Positions 46,921 through 58,672 of a stretch of DNA of 64,000 nucleotides are shown here, piece after piece. Position numbers and translations under genes: made by a program. This DNA comes from Sapria himalayana (Eukaryota > Streptophyta > Magnoliopsida > Malpighiales > Rafflesiaceae): positions 106,001 to 170,000 of the forward strand of contig JAREIK010005987.1 of NCBI GenBank assembly GCA_029783825.1, written 5' to 3'. The notes beneath the pieces were generated by a model that had not been told where the DNA came from, did not search any database, and saw only the letters and a list, made by a program, of their open reading frames with translations. The first letter of the stretch is position 1. Each line of letters starts with the position of its first letter.

Positions 46921-48577
46921 TTAATCATTCAGCTCATGTCTTGAATTTAAAGTGTTTTTTGTTTTTATGTCTACATTAAGGATAGTGTTTAAAACATTTT
47001 CAAACACTTTTTTTTCAATATACATTACATCTATGTTATGATGAATTAAATTGGACTTCTAATAGGGCAAATCCCAAAATATACTAAATTTCCTCTAGGC
47101 AAATATTTTTCCTATTGGTCCATTACTTCTAGTAATATCTTTTTCAGTTACCTTCTTTAAACCCAAACTTTGAATCTCTATCATAATATCATCTTCTGGA
47201 CGAATTGCTGGTGTAGCTATCATCACAGTTTTATTTTTTCAAAATGCAGTTTTATTTCTTCGAAATGGATGATTAGTTGGTAGAAACTTATGATGGTTAT
47301 CAAACCATGACTGTTTACCGCTAAATTTGAGGGTAAATGAATCATAATTTGTCATGCAATATGGGCATGTGAATCATCCTATAGATACTCCACCCAGACA
47401 ACATTGAATAAGGAGAAAAGTCACTTACCGTGAACATAAGGGCCGCCAGCATAATAAAAATTTTCTTCTTTGAGATATCATATGTATTCACACCAACATC
47501 CCATAAATGATTTAACTTTGCAATAAGAGGCTGTAAGAAAACATCCAGCATGTCTTTTTTTTTTGGCCCTAGAACCAAGATTGACAAAAATATATATTGC
47601 TCCTTCATACACAACCATGGAGGCAAGTTATAATGTGTCACGATCACTGGTCATGTTGAATACTATTGTCCAGATTTCCCAAATGTCTAAAATCTATCAG
47701 TGTAGAGATCCAATATCATATTTCAACTTTCCGCTGGAAAATCTTGATGTATATGATTAAAATGCTTCCAAGCAAGTGAATCTGATGGATGATGCATTAC
47801 CCCTTCTTCCACCTCATGCTCAAAATGCCACCTCATATCATTTGCTGTATCATTTGATGCATATAATCTATGTAATCGAGGAATTAATAAAAAATAATAC
47901 ATTTTAAATGCAACTTCCAATTTTTGTCGTGTATGTACAACACGAGATACCTTCTTAAATCAAAGATGATCACAAACATTATAGCTAATTAAATCACTAT
48001 CACCACCCCAATATAACATACATCCATTGAAACAACAATAAATTTTTTCCACTGGCAGACCTATTCCTCATAGTAACTTCTTAGTGTTGTAAAAGTTATT
48101 GGTGATCAAATTATTATCCGGAATAATCTTCTTCATCAATTCTATCACGTGATCAAATTTTTTCTTAAACATATGATTTTTCTTAATGCTCATAAGTCGA
48201 GCCACAAGTGACAATTTCGAATGTATTTTACAACCAGGCCACAACTATTTATCTACAGCATTAAGCATTTCATAAAATTTCTAAGCTTCAGGATTAGGTG
48301 GTTCATTTATGTAATCCATATTGAAGTCAGCATCGGTGGCTTCCATGATCATTCTATGGTTTGTGTTTGATGATTCTTCACCACAATCAAATGATTCAGT
48401 AACCTCATTTTGGTCAATGTTTAGAGCCATCGTACTTTCTCCATGATAAATCCAAACATAATAATTTGGCACAAATCCATATATAGCCAAATGGTATCTT
48501 AAAGTGTTTGCATCACTAAAAGGGATATTCTGGCACTTGCGATGATTACATGGACACTTAATTTTTTCTCCATCCAC
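46921..48577 (-). pseudogene. CACTA transposase gene 1, N-terminal and Transposase_21 domains (copy D)
   Basis: 48577-48281 is open from ATG: MDGEKIKCPCNHRKCQN, FSDANTLRYHLAIYGFVPNY, WIYHGESTMALNIDQNE, MDYINEPPNPEA, a complete transposase-associated domain. Then FYEMLNAVDK, stop, LWPGCKIHS. The Transposase_21 domain follows: 47920-47723 (FEHEVEEGVMHHPSDSLAWK, FNHIHQDFPAES) and 47647-47342 (VTHYNLPPWLCMKEQYIFLS, LNHLWDVGVNTYDISKKKIF), then broken frames to 46930 (FAL-L-VQFNSS-H-CNVY-KK). Stops and one frameshift per few hundred bases. This is the most complete catalytic copy in the window but still a pseudogene. Confidence 0.9.
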
Positions 48578-49540
48578 TCAAAAAATATTTATTCAAAATT
48601 CTATTCCTAAACCTAGTCTGATCCATTGATGATCTAAACTCATTTTGCTCTGTTTTATTTATAAAAAATAATGCTTAATCATTATTTTGAATTAAACATT
48701 TTATTACTTCAAAATATATTAATAATTAAATAAAATTACTTATAGATGAATATTTAAAAATTAAATATTGTGAATATAAAGACAATATGTTCGTAGAATC
48801 TACATGAATAGATAAAGCAATTTTTAGCACGATAAAGATTAATAGAGATCGTGGTAATACTAGATAAAAGGAGCAAAATATGATAATGCACAAGAAAGGA
48901 AAGCAAAAAAGAAAGACATTTAAAGTTTGAAGGAGGAGAGGGGGGGAGAGAGAGAGAGAGAAGGTGGAATGGGAGAGAGGGGCAGAGAAATGGAGAGATG
49001 GGGGGAGAGAGAGAGAAAGGGGAGAAGAGAGAAAGAGAGAGAGAAATTGGGAGAAAGAGGGAGTGAGAAATGGTGAAAGGGAGAGAGGGAGAGAGAGAGA
49101 TGGATAGATAGAGAGGGAGAGAGAGAGAGAGAGAGAGGGATAGATAGAGAGGGAGAGAGAGAGAGGGAGAGATAGAGAGGGAGAGAGAGAGAAAGAGAAC
49201 AAGCAAGAAAGGAGAGCGAGAAAGAAAATAACAAGAGAGAGAGTGTGACACAGAAAGAAGAAGAGGAATGAGTGACACAGAAAGAATTAGAGAGGGAGAG
49301 AGAGACACAGAAAATGTAGTGTTAGAATGAGAAATTACATAAAAGAAAAAAAAATTTCTTCTGCACAACCCTATCAAATATTATATCTTTTGTCATACAT
49401 AAGTTCATATATGAGCCTATGGCCCAAGGGATGTGATTATGTAAGAGTACGACCCTTATTTGTATTATACCATATATGAGCATGACCAACGGACACTCTC
49501 ATGCTATGTGCTTACAAATTGTTGATATTATATCTTTTGC
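48578..49540 (-). other. Upstream region of transposase gene 1 in element D
   Basis: AT-rich sequence with a GA-rich tract at 48925-49320 (CT-rich on the coding strand), made of GAGAGA and GGGAGAGAGA units and about 400 bases long. The open frames it yields (Ser/Leu/Pro-rich) are artefacts. Element B has only short CT-rich motifs at the matching place (14837-14905). Confidence 0.75.
48925..49320. repeat. Purine-rich GA/GGGAGA tract
   Basis: Nearly pure A/G on the + strand over about 400 bases, with units GAGAGAGAGAG, GATAGATAGAGAGG and AGAAAGA. Capable of triplex formation in principle. Private to element D. Confidence 0.85.
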
Positions 49541-51293
49541 CATATAATTTCAAGTTAATGCAACAAATTAGTATTATCCCATATATAATTATATGTTAGT
49601 ATACATATAATAAATGTAGTTATAAATAGTTACATATAGTTAAACATATGGTTATATATAGTTATATGCATACAAGTAGTTATAAGTAGATATACATAAA
49701 TGTATACAAAGTTACAAACATTATATATACATATATGTATACATAATTAAAAATAATGTATACAAAGTTGTTATAAAAAATTATATAGATTTACATATAT
49801 GTATACATATATGTATACATAATTAAAAATAAAGTTATATTTATATATATAGATTTATTTATAGTTATACAAATATTTATATATAGTTATACACTTATAG
49901 TAAAACATTATGTTGTATGTTTTTATACATATAATTATAAATATAATTACATGTGGTTATTCATATAGTTATAAGTATAGTTAAATTTATATTTATACAT
50001 GTATATATATTTTTTCATATAATTTCATATATTTATACATATAGTTATGTATAGGTATGGAAATACTAAAATATATTTTGTATACTAATATATAAACATG
50101 TATATAAAATATATGTTATTAATTATATATTTATATATAGTTATGTATAAAGTTTTTATAGTTATACATATAGTAAGATAGAATTATTTATAGTTATATT
50201 TTATAAAATATATATATATATTCATATGAGTAGTTATATTTTGTTATACATAAATAAATACTAAGTTATAAACAAATATATAGATTTAGATATATGTATA
50301 CATATATGTATAAATAGTTAAAAATATAGTAATATTTAATTATATAAAGTTTTATTTAGTTTTGCAAATATTTATATAGAGTTATACACATAAAATTAAA
50401 CATTATGTTGTATGTTGTTATACATGTAATTATAAATATAGTTACATGTGGTTATACATATAGTTACACATATAGTTATACTTATATTTATACATGTAGG
50501 TATATATATTTATTCATATAATTTTATATATTTATACATATAGTTATGTATAGGTATAGATATAATAAAATACATTTTTATATACTAATATATACAAATG
50601 TATTTTAAATATAAGTTGCAAATTATATATTTTAATATAGTTATGTATAAAGTTTAACAATTATACATATAATAAGATATAATTATTTATAGTTATATGT
50701 TATTATACATTTAGTATATATTGCTATAAATATTTTTACATAGTTAAACATATAGTTATATATAGATATATTCATACAAATAGTTATACATAAATATATA
50801 AAGTTATAAATAAATATATGATTTACATATATGTATTCATAGTTACAAATATAGTTATATTTAATTATATAGTGTTCCATAGCAATACATTTATTTATAT
50901 ATAGTTATACACATGTAGTTAAACATAATGTTGTATGTTATTATACATATAATTATAAATATAATTAATTATGGTTATACATATAGTTACACATATAGTT
51001 ATAATTATATTTATACATGTAGGTATATATATATTTTTATATAATTTTATATATGTTTACATATAGTTATCTATAGGTATATATATGGTAAAATAAATTT
51101 TTAAATATAGTAAATGCGGTCTTGTATATGGTAAAATACCTATATTTATATATTTTTATATATGGTAAAATACATATTATAATGTTATTATATAAAAATG
51201 TAAATTAAATATATGTTGTTAATTATATTTTTAAATATAGTTATGTATAATATTTTATAGTTATACATATAGTCAAAGACAATTATTTAGAGT
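49540..51293. repeat. ATAGTTATACATATAGTTA low-complexity zone of element D
   Basis: Higher-order repetition is visible: 49660-50210, 50210-50700 and 50700-51290 share the order TACATATATGTATACATA, ATTATATAGTTTTA, GTTGTATGTTGTTATACAT, TTTATACATGTAGGTATAT, so there are about three copies of a roughly 550-base unit. Inverted equivalent of B 11530-13440. No gene. Confidence 0.7.
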
Positions 51294-51310
51294 TATATGT
51301 TCTTATACCT
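51294..51310 (+). repeat. 17-bp target site duplication, left copy
   Basis: TATATGTTCTTATACCT, identical to 52077-52093 across the ARF1 retrocopy. Outside the two copies, element D's ATAGTTATA zone continues on each side, so removing one copy and the insert restores the host sequence. Confidence 0.9.
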
Positions 51311-52076
51311 TTGGGATCCAATGGCAAAACAGAAAAAAAACAAGTTTGACTTACAATAGATCAGAACAAAGTAAATGCGGTCTTATATTTCAGGTGTGTA
51401 ATATATAAATACAATTTTAATCCCCTTAGAAACATATTATGTCATCCACATAACAGAACAAAACTCAAGAAAAATAGGTAAAGATTTAGTCCACACCTAG
51501 ATATGTCAACAAAGTTTGTCTCATCCTACTAAAAATTAATTATGACTTGTTGGCAATATAATTGGAAAGCTAATCAAGACCCTCGTAGAGGCCCTCGCCA
51601 GAGGTAGCACAGGTGCTCTGAATGTGCCAATGGCATTGGAAAAGAGAGTGAAGTCCTAGCTTGTTAGTAATTTCAGCTGCATTCATTGCATTAGGATGAT
51701 CTTGCTTATTGGAGAACATGAGCAAAACTATATCTCGAAGCTTTTCCTCCTTTAGCATCATATGCAACTCATCTCTGGCTTCATCAACTTGATCACTGTC
51801 ATTGGTGTCCACCACAATAGCAGGAATTGTGGTGAAAATTTCACCAAGTTTCAACTTATATAGAATGGTTTTCTAACTGCCAGTATCAAGACCTAGCATC
51901 AAAATCCTCATTTCCTTGTTGGCAAACAACCTGTTGAACAGCTTTGTGAACGTAAACCCCATTTCTTCCACTAAATCTCAATCTCTCTTTCATATGGAAG
52001 TAGAGAGATATAATGAGAAAAAGAAATAGAATCAATAGACCTCAAGAGATAGTCACGAGAGAGGGAGGTCAACCTC
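51311..52076 (-). pseudogene. ARF1 (ADP-ribosylation factor) processed pseudogene
   Basis: On the - strand from about 51963: [29 protein letters not shown], stop, [19 protein letters not shown], then [60 protein letters not shown] and [18 protein letters not shown], stop at about 51547. This is plant ARF1, a small GTPase of vesicle budding, with no introns although plant ARF genes have several. The P-loop GLDAAGKT is broken by a stop. About 45 residues carrying the switch regions and the WDVGGQ motif are deleted in frame after TTIPAI. NKQD and SAT-type (CATSG) motifs remain. Flanked by a 17-bp direct repeat (51294-51310 and 52077-52093). A 5' UTR-like stretch (51964-52076) and 3' UTR-like stretch (51311-51546) are included. 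No poly(A) tail is visible. Confidence 0.93.
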
Positions 52077-52093
52077 TATATGTTCTTATACCT
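52077..52093 (+). repeat. 17-bp target site duplication, right copy
   Basis: TATATGTTCTTATACCT followed by ATAGTATATATAAATA, the continuation of the ATAGTTATA zone. The length fits LINE-type retroposition. Confidence 0.9.
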
Positions 52094-53423
52094 ATAGTAT
52101 ATATAAATAAAAAAAAGTTATATATAGTTAAACATATAATTATATATAGATATATTCATACAAGTAGTTATAAGTAGTTATATATAAAAATATACAAAGT
52201 TATAAATAAATATATAGATTTAACTATATATGTATACAAATATTTTTATTTAATTATATAGAGTATTACATAGTTATACAAATATTTATATATAGTTATA
52301 CACATATAGTTATAAATTTGCAAGTTAAAGATATAGTTATATATACTTATACATATAGTAAAATACAAATATATATAGTTATATATTATTATACATATGA
52401 TATATTTTGTTAAAAATATAGTTATATAGAATTACTCATATAGTTATAAAATATTATATAGTTAAAAAATAGTTATATATAGTTATTAATATAGTTATAA
52501 AAATAGTTTACATATTACAAATATAGTTAAATATTATTATGAAAAGTTTTATATTGTTATACAAATATTTATAAATAGCCATCATATATTAAGATAACAA
52601 CACACTCTCAATTGTCTAATTAAATTACACCACTATAGAGAAAGAACTTGTATCAACAATCTTTCTTTTGGTAAGTTAATGTCATATATTTAGTGGGAAC
52701 TAAAGTCATAGTATATACTAATTATTCTATAATCAAATATCTCATAGAAAAAAAAGATGTCAGGCTTAGATTGATTTGATGGATTTTACTATTACAATAG
52801 TTTAACTATAGATGTTAGATAAGAAATGTACATATAATCAAAATTGAAAATAGCTTATCATGACTAGAAAAAAAGATAGCAGAGTATTTGAAGAAGATAT
52901 TAGATTGATTTTTTAGTTGAACTAATTATAGCATTAAATGGAAATGTAATTCCATGGTAAGTAGTATTGAATGAACCTTATCATTGCATATAGTTCTCTG
53001 ATCAAAGTTTGAGGCAAAGTGTTATAGATGAGAGATTAGTAGTATCTTGCAATAATGTGACTTTTTTCTCCTGCTCTCATGAATTTGTGGAACATGTTAA
53101 TATTTATGTGCTCAATTAATTTTTTTCTCAAAATTAATGTTGATATTTACATATATATATATATATATATATATATGCATTAATATATATGTTCGTATAC
53201 ATTGCCCTACACACACACACACATTTATACATCCATAAACATTACTATACATTATATATCAGCATACACATTTTTCTACTTTTTAAATATATTCACACAT
53301 GTATCTATATTTTCAAAGTAGTGTGTATACACTTGTATGCATGCATATACTACTGTACACCTACACAAACACACACATATACTCATATACGTAATGTATC
53401 TTTAAAGTTACACATGAAACTAT

Positions 53424-53462
<39 letters not shown>

Positions 53463-54944
53463 AAATATATTTAAAATAAAATATTATATATTGTACACAT
53501 TTTATAAAATATGGTAAATTCTTTATATTTAAAACAAATATTTGTGTGTGTGTGTGTGTGCATGTGTGTGAGTGTGTGCGTGAAGCATATTAATTCATAA
53601 AATGAAATTATGAATTAAATATATGAGCTTCTATTTTATTCAAATAGTTGTTTTTTATTATTTATATTAAAATAACAATCATTATACTCATATAAATAAA
53701 TGAAGTTAGCATATTTGTGAATTATTTTGTTTTTATAATTATGTTAAAAAGAAAATATAGTTCATAAAAAGATAATATTGTTTTTGTTTTTCTATATAAT
53801 TTTTTTATTAAAATATTAATGTCTATGATACATTTCTACCTATTATTTATTGTTATTAATAAACTTTTAGAAACTTTAAAATTCAAACAAATATAATGTA
53901 GTGCACATAAATGCATGCCTTTAATGTTTTGTAAAAAATCAATTATTTTTTTAATTATTTTTTTAAATAATTAAAAAAATATATAAATAACCATATAATA
54001 AATACATGAGTAACTTTTTCTACTAGTAATTATTTTTTTTATTATATTCAAAATATATAAATAACCATATAAATATATGAATTTGTTTTTTTAAATAATT
54101 ATTTTTAATTTTGTTTTCAAATTTAATACATTACAATTTTTTTTTGTAATTAATAGATACATTTCAAAAATTGTTTATTTATAATAAATATAACATATTG
54201 CATATTATGAGGTGCAAATTTTATTTTGTAAATAAATTTTATTTTTAAAGTTTTATCTTTGTAAATTGAAACTACTTCACATATATATTTTAGAAATTTT
54301 TAATAATATTTATTACACAAACATATTGTTATTTGTTTTGAAATTTACAACATGAATTTTAACAAATGAACATTTTATTAGAAATCAATTTTAGTTAAAT
54401 GATATTAAGTGAAACAAAAATACAAACCCTAAACATATTAAATCATAATGATTTATACAAACATATAAAAATACAATAAAAATACATTTAAGGTTGAAAA
54501 AATTAATTTTAAGTTCCTAAAATATATGGGAAAAAAATGATAAAGATCTATACAATATCCAAATAAAACATGTATGAATGAGATGAATGATATGAATGGA
54601 TATTAAGTTTCAGAAGCATGTATTATACATGTTGTAGATATATTTATATATAGTTTTTAATGTAATTATATATATTTAGACATATGACTATGCATAGATA
54701 TTGATGTAGATAAATACATATATATATTGTAAGATGTTGATATACATATTCTTAAATATATTTATATATAGCTATATATATATATATAAGTATATTAAAT
54801 ATAAGTTGTTATATTTATATATAGTTATGTTAATGAATACTATTTTTATAGTAATAGATATAGTCAAATACACTTATATATTTTTATTTATTACTCTTGG
54901 GATCATCATATTTACACAATTTATTTTTTAAATATTAAATATGT
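52094..54944. other. AT-rich interior of element D
   Basis: 52094-52570 continues the ATAGTTATA zone. 52570-53130 is more complex sequence without an open frame I can assign. Microsatellites: TA run 53149-53176, GT run 53441-53462, GT-rich 53543-53580. 53600-54940 is AT-rich with no gene. Confidence 0.6.
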
Positions 54945-56500
54945 TGTTATATGCACACTGCTCACCACACACACCAACACCCAATTTGTGATTAACTAAG
55001 AAAAACACAAGAGTGTCGACTGGAAAAAAAATGGAAATAAAGTTGGCATATCTACTGTGCACCATCAACATCCACATAATGAGAACACATTATATCACAA
55101 ATGCATGAAGAATATATAGGAATAAGCTTATATAAATAATTCAAGCATACCATGGTGATTAATGAAGAAGAATTTTAGAATAAAAAATAACACAATCAAA
55201 ACTCACACTCTTGCATTAAGATAATCGATGAAGAATTAATGTATAAAACATACCTCAAATCAATAAGAAATTCTCGCTTACTCTTTGATTAGGTTTTAAT
55301 GTATCGATATCGAGAGATAGAGGCAGACGGCAGAGGACTTAAGTGCTTGTTAGAGGTATCTCTCGAGTCTCAACAACAAGTAATTATATATATTACCAAA
55401 ATATTTAAATTTTTAATTATACAAATATTAAATAAACAATATATAGATATAAAATAAAAAAAAGTCTCATTTATTTTATTTACTATCCAAATTATTTTTA
55501 ACAAAATTAATGTGCATGTAGCAAGGTACACATGAAAAACAAACACCTAACAATTTTTTATTATTAAATTAATTAAACAATAAATATATAAATAATTTAA
55601 AAAAATATATGTTTAGCCTTATAACAAAAAATTATATATCAAATAGCCACAAAATTTACAAACTTTATATAATAAGACATACATGAAAAAATGATTTTTG
55701 TTCTTGCCACTCTCCTACGAGTTATAAAAATACTCTTAATGTTAAAAAATATATAAATATATATATTTTATGGTTATCAATTTTTAAGAATTCATATTAA
55801 TTTTTATGAAGATAATATGAAATAATTTTAAAGGCATAAAATATCATATTATTTGATATCATTTATAATTTTTAAAATTTTTAAAATTACTTAAAGTGAG
55901 AAGATAATTCAAAAAAGTTATATTTTTTATTTTAATAAAGACTGAATGTTAAAAGCAATTAGTAAAAATATTACTCAATTATTTAATTCTTATAAATTTT
56001 AGTAGTGTCATACATCTATGTATTTATTTTTAAATAATAAATTATATTCTTTTAAATTTAATGAAAAAAGTTAAAATTTTATTATATTTCAATATTTTCA
56101 AATTTTGTATTAATTATTTTTTTAAAAGTTTCCTATAATCATAACATTTTTTTATACTTATAATAATATTAATATTTACTAGTTTATTCATCAATTTAGA
56201 TATTTTTGAATATATTTTTTATTTAATAATGCAATTAATTATTTTAAATTTATATCAGTAGAAATTTTAATGTATATTAATTTAATTTTTAAAATATCTT
56301 AAAAAATTATTATACTTATAGAATTAATTATTTTATATTACTTTAATAAAATTTTTTAAGTTTCTTAATTAAAAATTTTAAAAAATTTTTTTGTATTAAA
56401 AAAATTTATACATCATAAAAATAGTTATTTTAGTCCTTATTAATAAATTTTTTTAGTATTTTTATATATTTTAACTTATTTATTTAGACTATCCTTTTTT
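54945..56500 (-). other. 5' region of element D shared with elements B and C
   Basis: Matches C 24230-25230 (54945-55740) and C 29410-30230 (55750-56460) in direct orientation, and B 10700-11500 inverted. The two blocks adjoin here without the EDR2-like segment that separates them in C. The exon at B 14296-14379 is missing near 55160. No intact gene. Confidence 0.82.
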
Positions 56501-56619
56501 ACAATTTTACGAGGATAATGTATATTTCAAGGATTGCTCTTCTATAGCAATTTAACATACATTAAATAAATAAAATTAAATAAAATATTAAAACTAATAA
56601 TAAATTAAATAATTAAAGA

Positions 56620-57090
56620 TTGACTAGAGAAATTCCATCACTAAACCCATTGCTATATTCTGGATTTAATTAGCTAGGGAAGTTTTGTTGCTAAATCCAT
56701 CGCTATACTCCAGATTTAATTAGCTAGGGAAGTTTTGTCTTGAAATCCATCCCTATATTCAGGATGTAATTAGCTAGTAAAATTTTATCGCTAAATCTGT
56801 CACTATATTTCGGATGTAATTAGCTAGAAAAATTTCACCACTAAAATCCGTCGCTATATTCCAGATGTAAGTTGCTAGGGAAATTCCATCACAAAATCCA
56901 TCGCTATATTCTGGATGTAATTTACTAGAGAAATTCCGTCGCTAAATTCATCGATATGTTTCAGATATAATTAGCTAGAGAAATTTTGTCGCTAAATTTA
57001 TCACTATGTTCAGGACATAATTAGCTTGGGAAAATCAATCGCTATGTTCTAGATTTTATTAGCTCGGGAAATTCCGCCATTAAATCTGTA
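56620..57090 (-). repeat. 60-bp tandem repeats in the 5' subterminal region of D
   Basis: About eight head-to-tail units with a 60-base period, each containing ATTAGCTAGGGAAGTTTTGT, CGCTAAATCCATCGCTATA and TTCWGGATKTAATTAGCTAG variants. Likely amplified binding sites of the CACTA accessory transposase. Element B's 5' end does not have this amplification. The TIR (57261-57284) follows after simpler TAGCTAGGGATTG motifs. Confidence 0.85.
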
Positions 57091-57282
57091 GCTAAATTTC
57101 ATACTTTTCGTGAGTAGAATTTGCGAAAATACTCCATCTATAATCTGTCATAAATTCGTTGCACATTTTTATTTTAATGAAAAATCATAAATCCCTTGTT
57201 ATTCCCTAGCTAATCCCTCGCAATTTAGCTAGGGATTGATCTCTTGCTAAAATTTCCTAGCTAAATGAATATTTTCTTGTAG

Positions 57283-57991
57283 TGTTGACTTGTAGGATCA
57301 AATTGTGGTTTATGCCTACTCCTATTGTTAACTAAACATATAGGATTTCACATAAAGAAAAATAATAAAGGTTATGATTTTTCACTCTCTGTAAAAATTT
57401 TAAATGATTAAATTATTTTAAATCATAAATAACAATTAGTTATTATTTAAATTTGAATTTAATCTTGAGAAAATTTAAAGTCGTGATTTAATAAATAAAT
57501 AATTTATGAACTTGATTTTTAAAGAATATATTCATTTTATAGGGGTTTTTAAGGATTTAAATTTAAGTTGTTATTATTTTAAAAAGTTTTAAATATATAA
57601 TTAAATTTATTTATGACTAAAACCCTAGTAGACTTGTGTGTGTGTGACATATTTGATGCTAGCAATAATATTTTATGAAATAAAAAGAAACCATTTCATT
57701 TTGAGAAGACAAATCTAAACAATTATTCAATAAAATCATTTATTTTTTCTTTGTGTATAAATACTTATAGAGGGTTGTCATTTTTTAGAAAGGCAGTACC
57801 TGTGAAGATCTGAATAAACCATGACGCACACTTTGAAGGCTTGATAAATCGATCTACAAAATGTAAGTTTCGTTTACCATTCCTTCGTGTTTTTATGAAT
57901 TGCATGTGATCCTTGGTGGGTTAAGGAATAAAAATTATAAATTCCACTACATTTATATTTGAAATAGATTAGATATTCTGTCCGAAACCCA
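57283..57991 (+). mobile_element. Probable LTR of a retrotransposon
   Basis: Starts TGTTGACTTGTAGGATC and ends GAAACCCA, five bases before a primer binding site. A TATA-like TATAAATACTT near 57755 would suit an LTR promoter. The TG start overlaps the last two bases of element D's TIR. No second LTR and no gag or pol is recognisable before the GATA array at 59262, so at best this is a 5' LTR plus a stub. Confidence 0.55.
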
Positions 57992-57996
57992 AATAG

Positions 57997-58007
57997 TGGT
58001 ATCAGAG
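57997..58007 (+). other. tRNA-iMet primer binding site
   Basis: TGGTATCAGAG, the standard plant LTR-retrotransposon primer binding site complementary to the 3' end of initiator methionine tRNA. Confidence 0.75.
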
Positions 58008-58415
58008 GAACGTGTGTTTTCATAAAAACTGATAATGCCATATTTGATCGTATGTATGTGATGTATATGATTCAGGCATAATTCGCATTTTTGAATATAT
58101 GTGATATTATGGGTTGTGTGATCAACATAGGTAATAGGTTTTGTTAGAGTATTAATTGATTGAATCCCAAACTTAAAAGGATTCATTAGTATGATCGAAA
58201 TCTGAATGGGATATTGACATTAAAGTGTTTAATAGCATGATATAAGATCCTAGATTTGTCTTAATCAGATTAATACATGGACTAAATTCATAAATCAATT
58301 TTGATTTATCAGTGATTGTTTATGGTGGTGCTAAAATAAGCCCTATGCGTAATGAGATTACATAATATGTTGTTTTAATGTGATTTTGATAGCTTTCGGC
58401 TTAATTTAAATTTAT

Positions 58416-58672
58416 TGATAAGACTAATAAAAAATTTATTGATGAGATTAATAAAAATTAATTGATAAAATCAATAAAAAAATATTGATAAAATTAATAA
58501 AAATTTATTGATAAGATCAATGAAAATTTATTAATGAGATTAATGAAAATTTATTGATAATATCAATGAAAATGTATTGGCGAGATCAATGAAAATTTAA
58601 TAATGAGATTAATGAAAATTTATTGCTGAAATCAATAAAAAATTATTGATGAGATCAATAGAAATTTAAATT
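58416..58672 (+). repeat. 23-bp minisatellite
   Basis: About eleven units of AATGAAAATTTATTGATGAGATC (given here as its consensus start AATGAAAATTTATTGATGAG), with alternation of units ending GATT and GATC. Very AT-rich. It directly precedes a short GC-rich stretch. Confidence 0.88.

Larger units (their letters stand above)
40774..57284 (-). mobile_element. CACTA (En/Spm) element D, both ends present
   Basis: 16.5 kb. The 3' end CACCATAAGAAAAATTTCA at 40774 is a mutated CACTACAAGAAAAA and is the inverse of the element A 3' end. The 5' end CTAAATGAATATTTTCTTGTAGTG closes at 57284. Transposase_24 (44834-42905) and transposase gene 1 (48577-44960) run on the - strand. The 5' half contains ATAGTTATA repeats, an ARF1 retrocopy and 60-bp tandem repeats near the TIR. 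The neighbouring trinucleotides (ATA left, TTG right) do not match, so one flank may have been replaced. The genes contain stops; it is not autonomous. Confidence 0.88.

Noticed and set aside
48726..49377. Ser/Leu/Pro-rich open frames on the - strand (up to 207 codons)
   Set aside because: Produced by the GA-rich tract; composition is purely repeat-driven.
51570..51854. Functional ARF GTPase gene
   Set aside because: Stop in the P-loop, in-frame deletion of the switch regions and lack of introns point to a processed pseudogene.
53189..53464. 91-codon open frame ending in CVCVCV
   Set aside because: Runs through AT-rich sequence and a GT microsatellite; no protein features.
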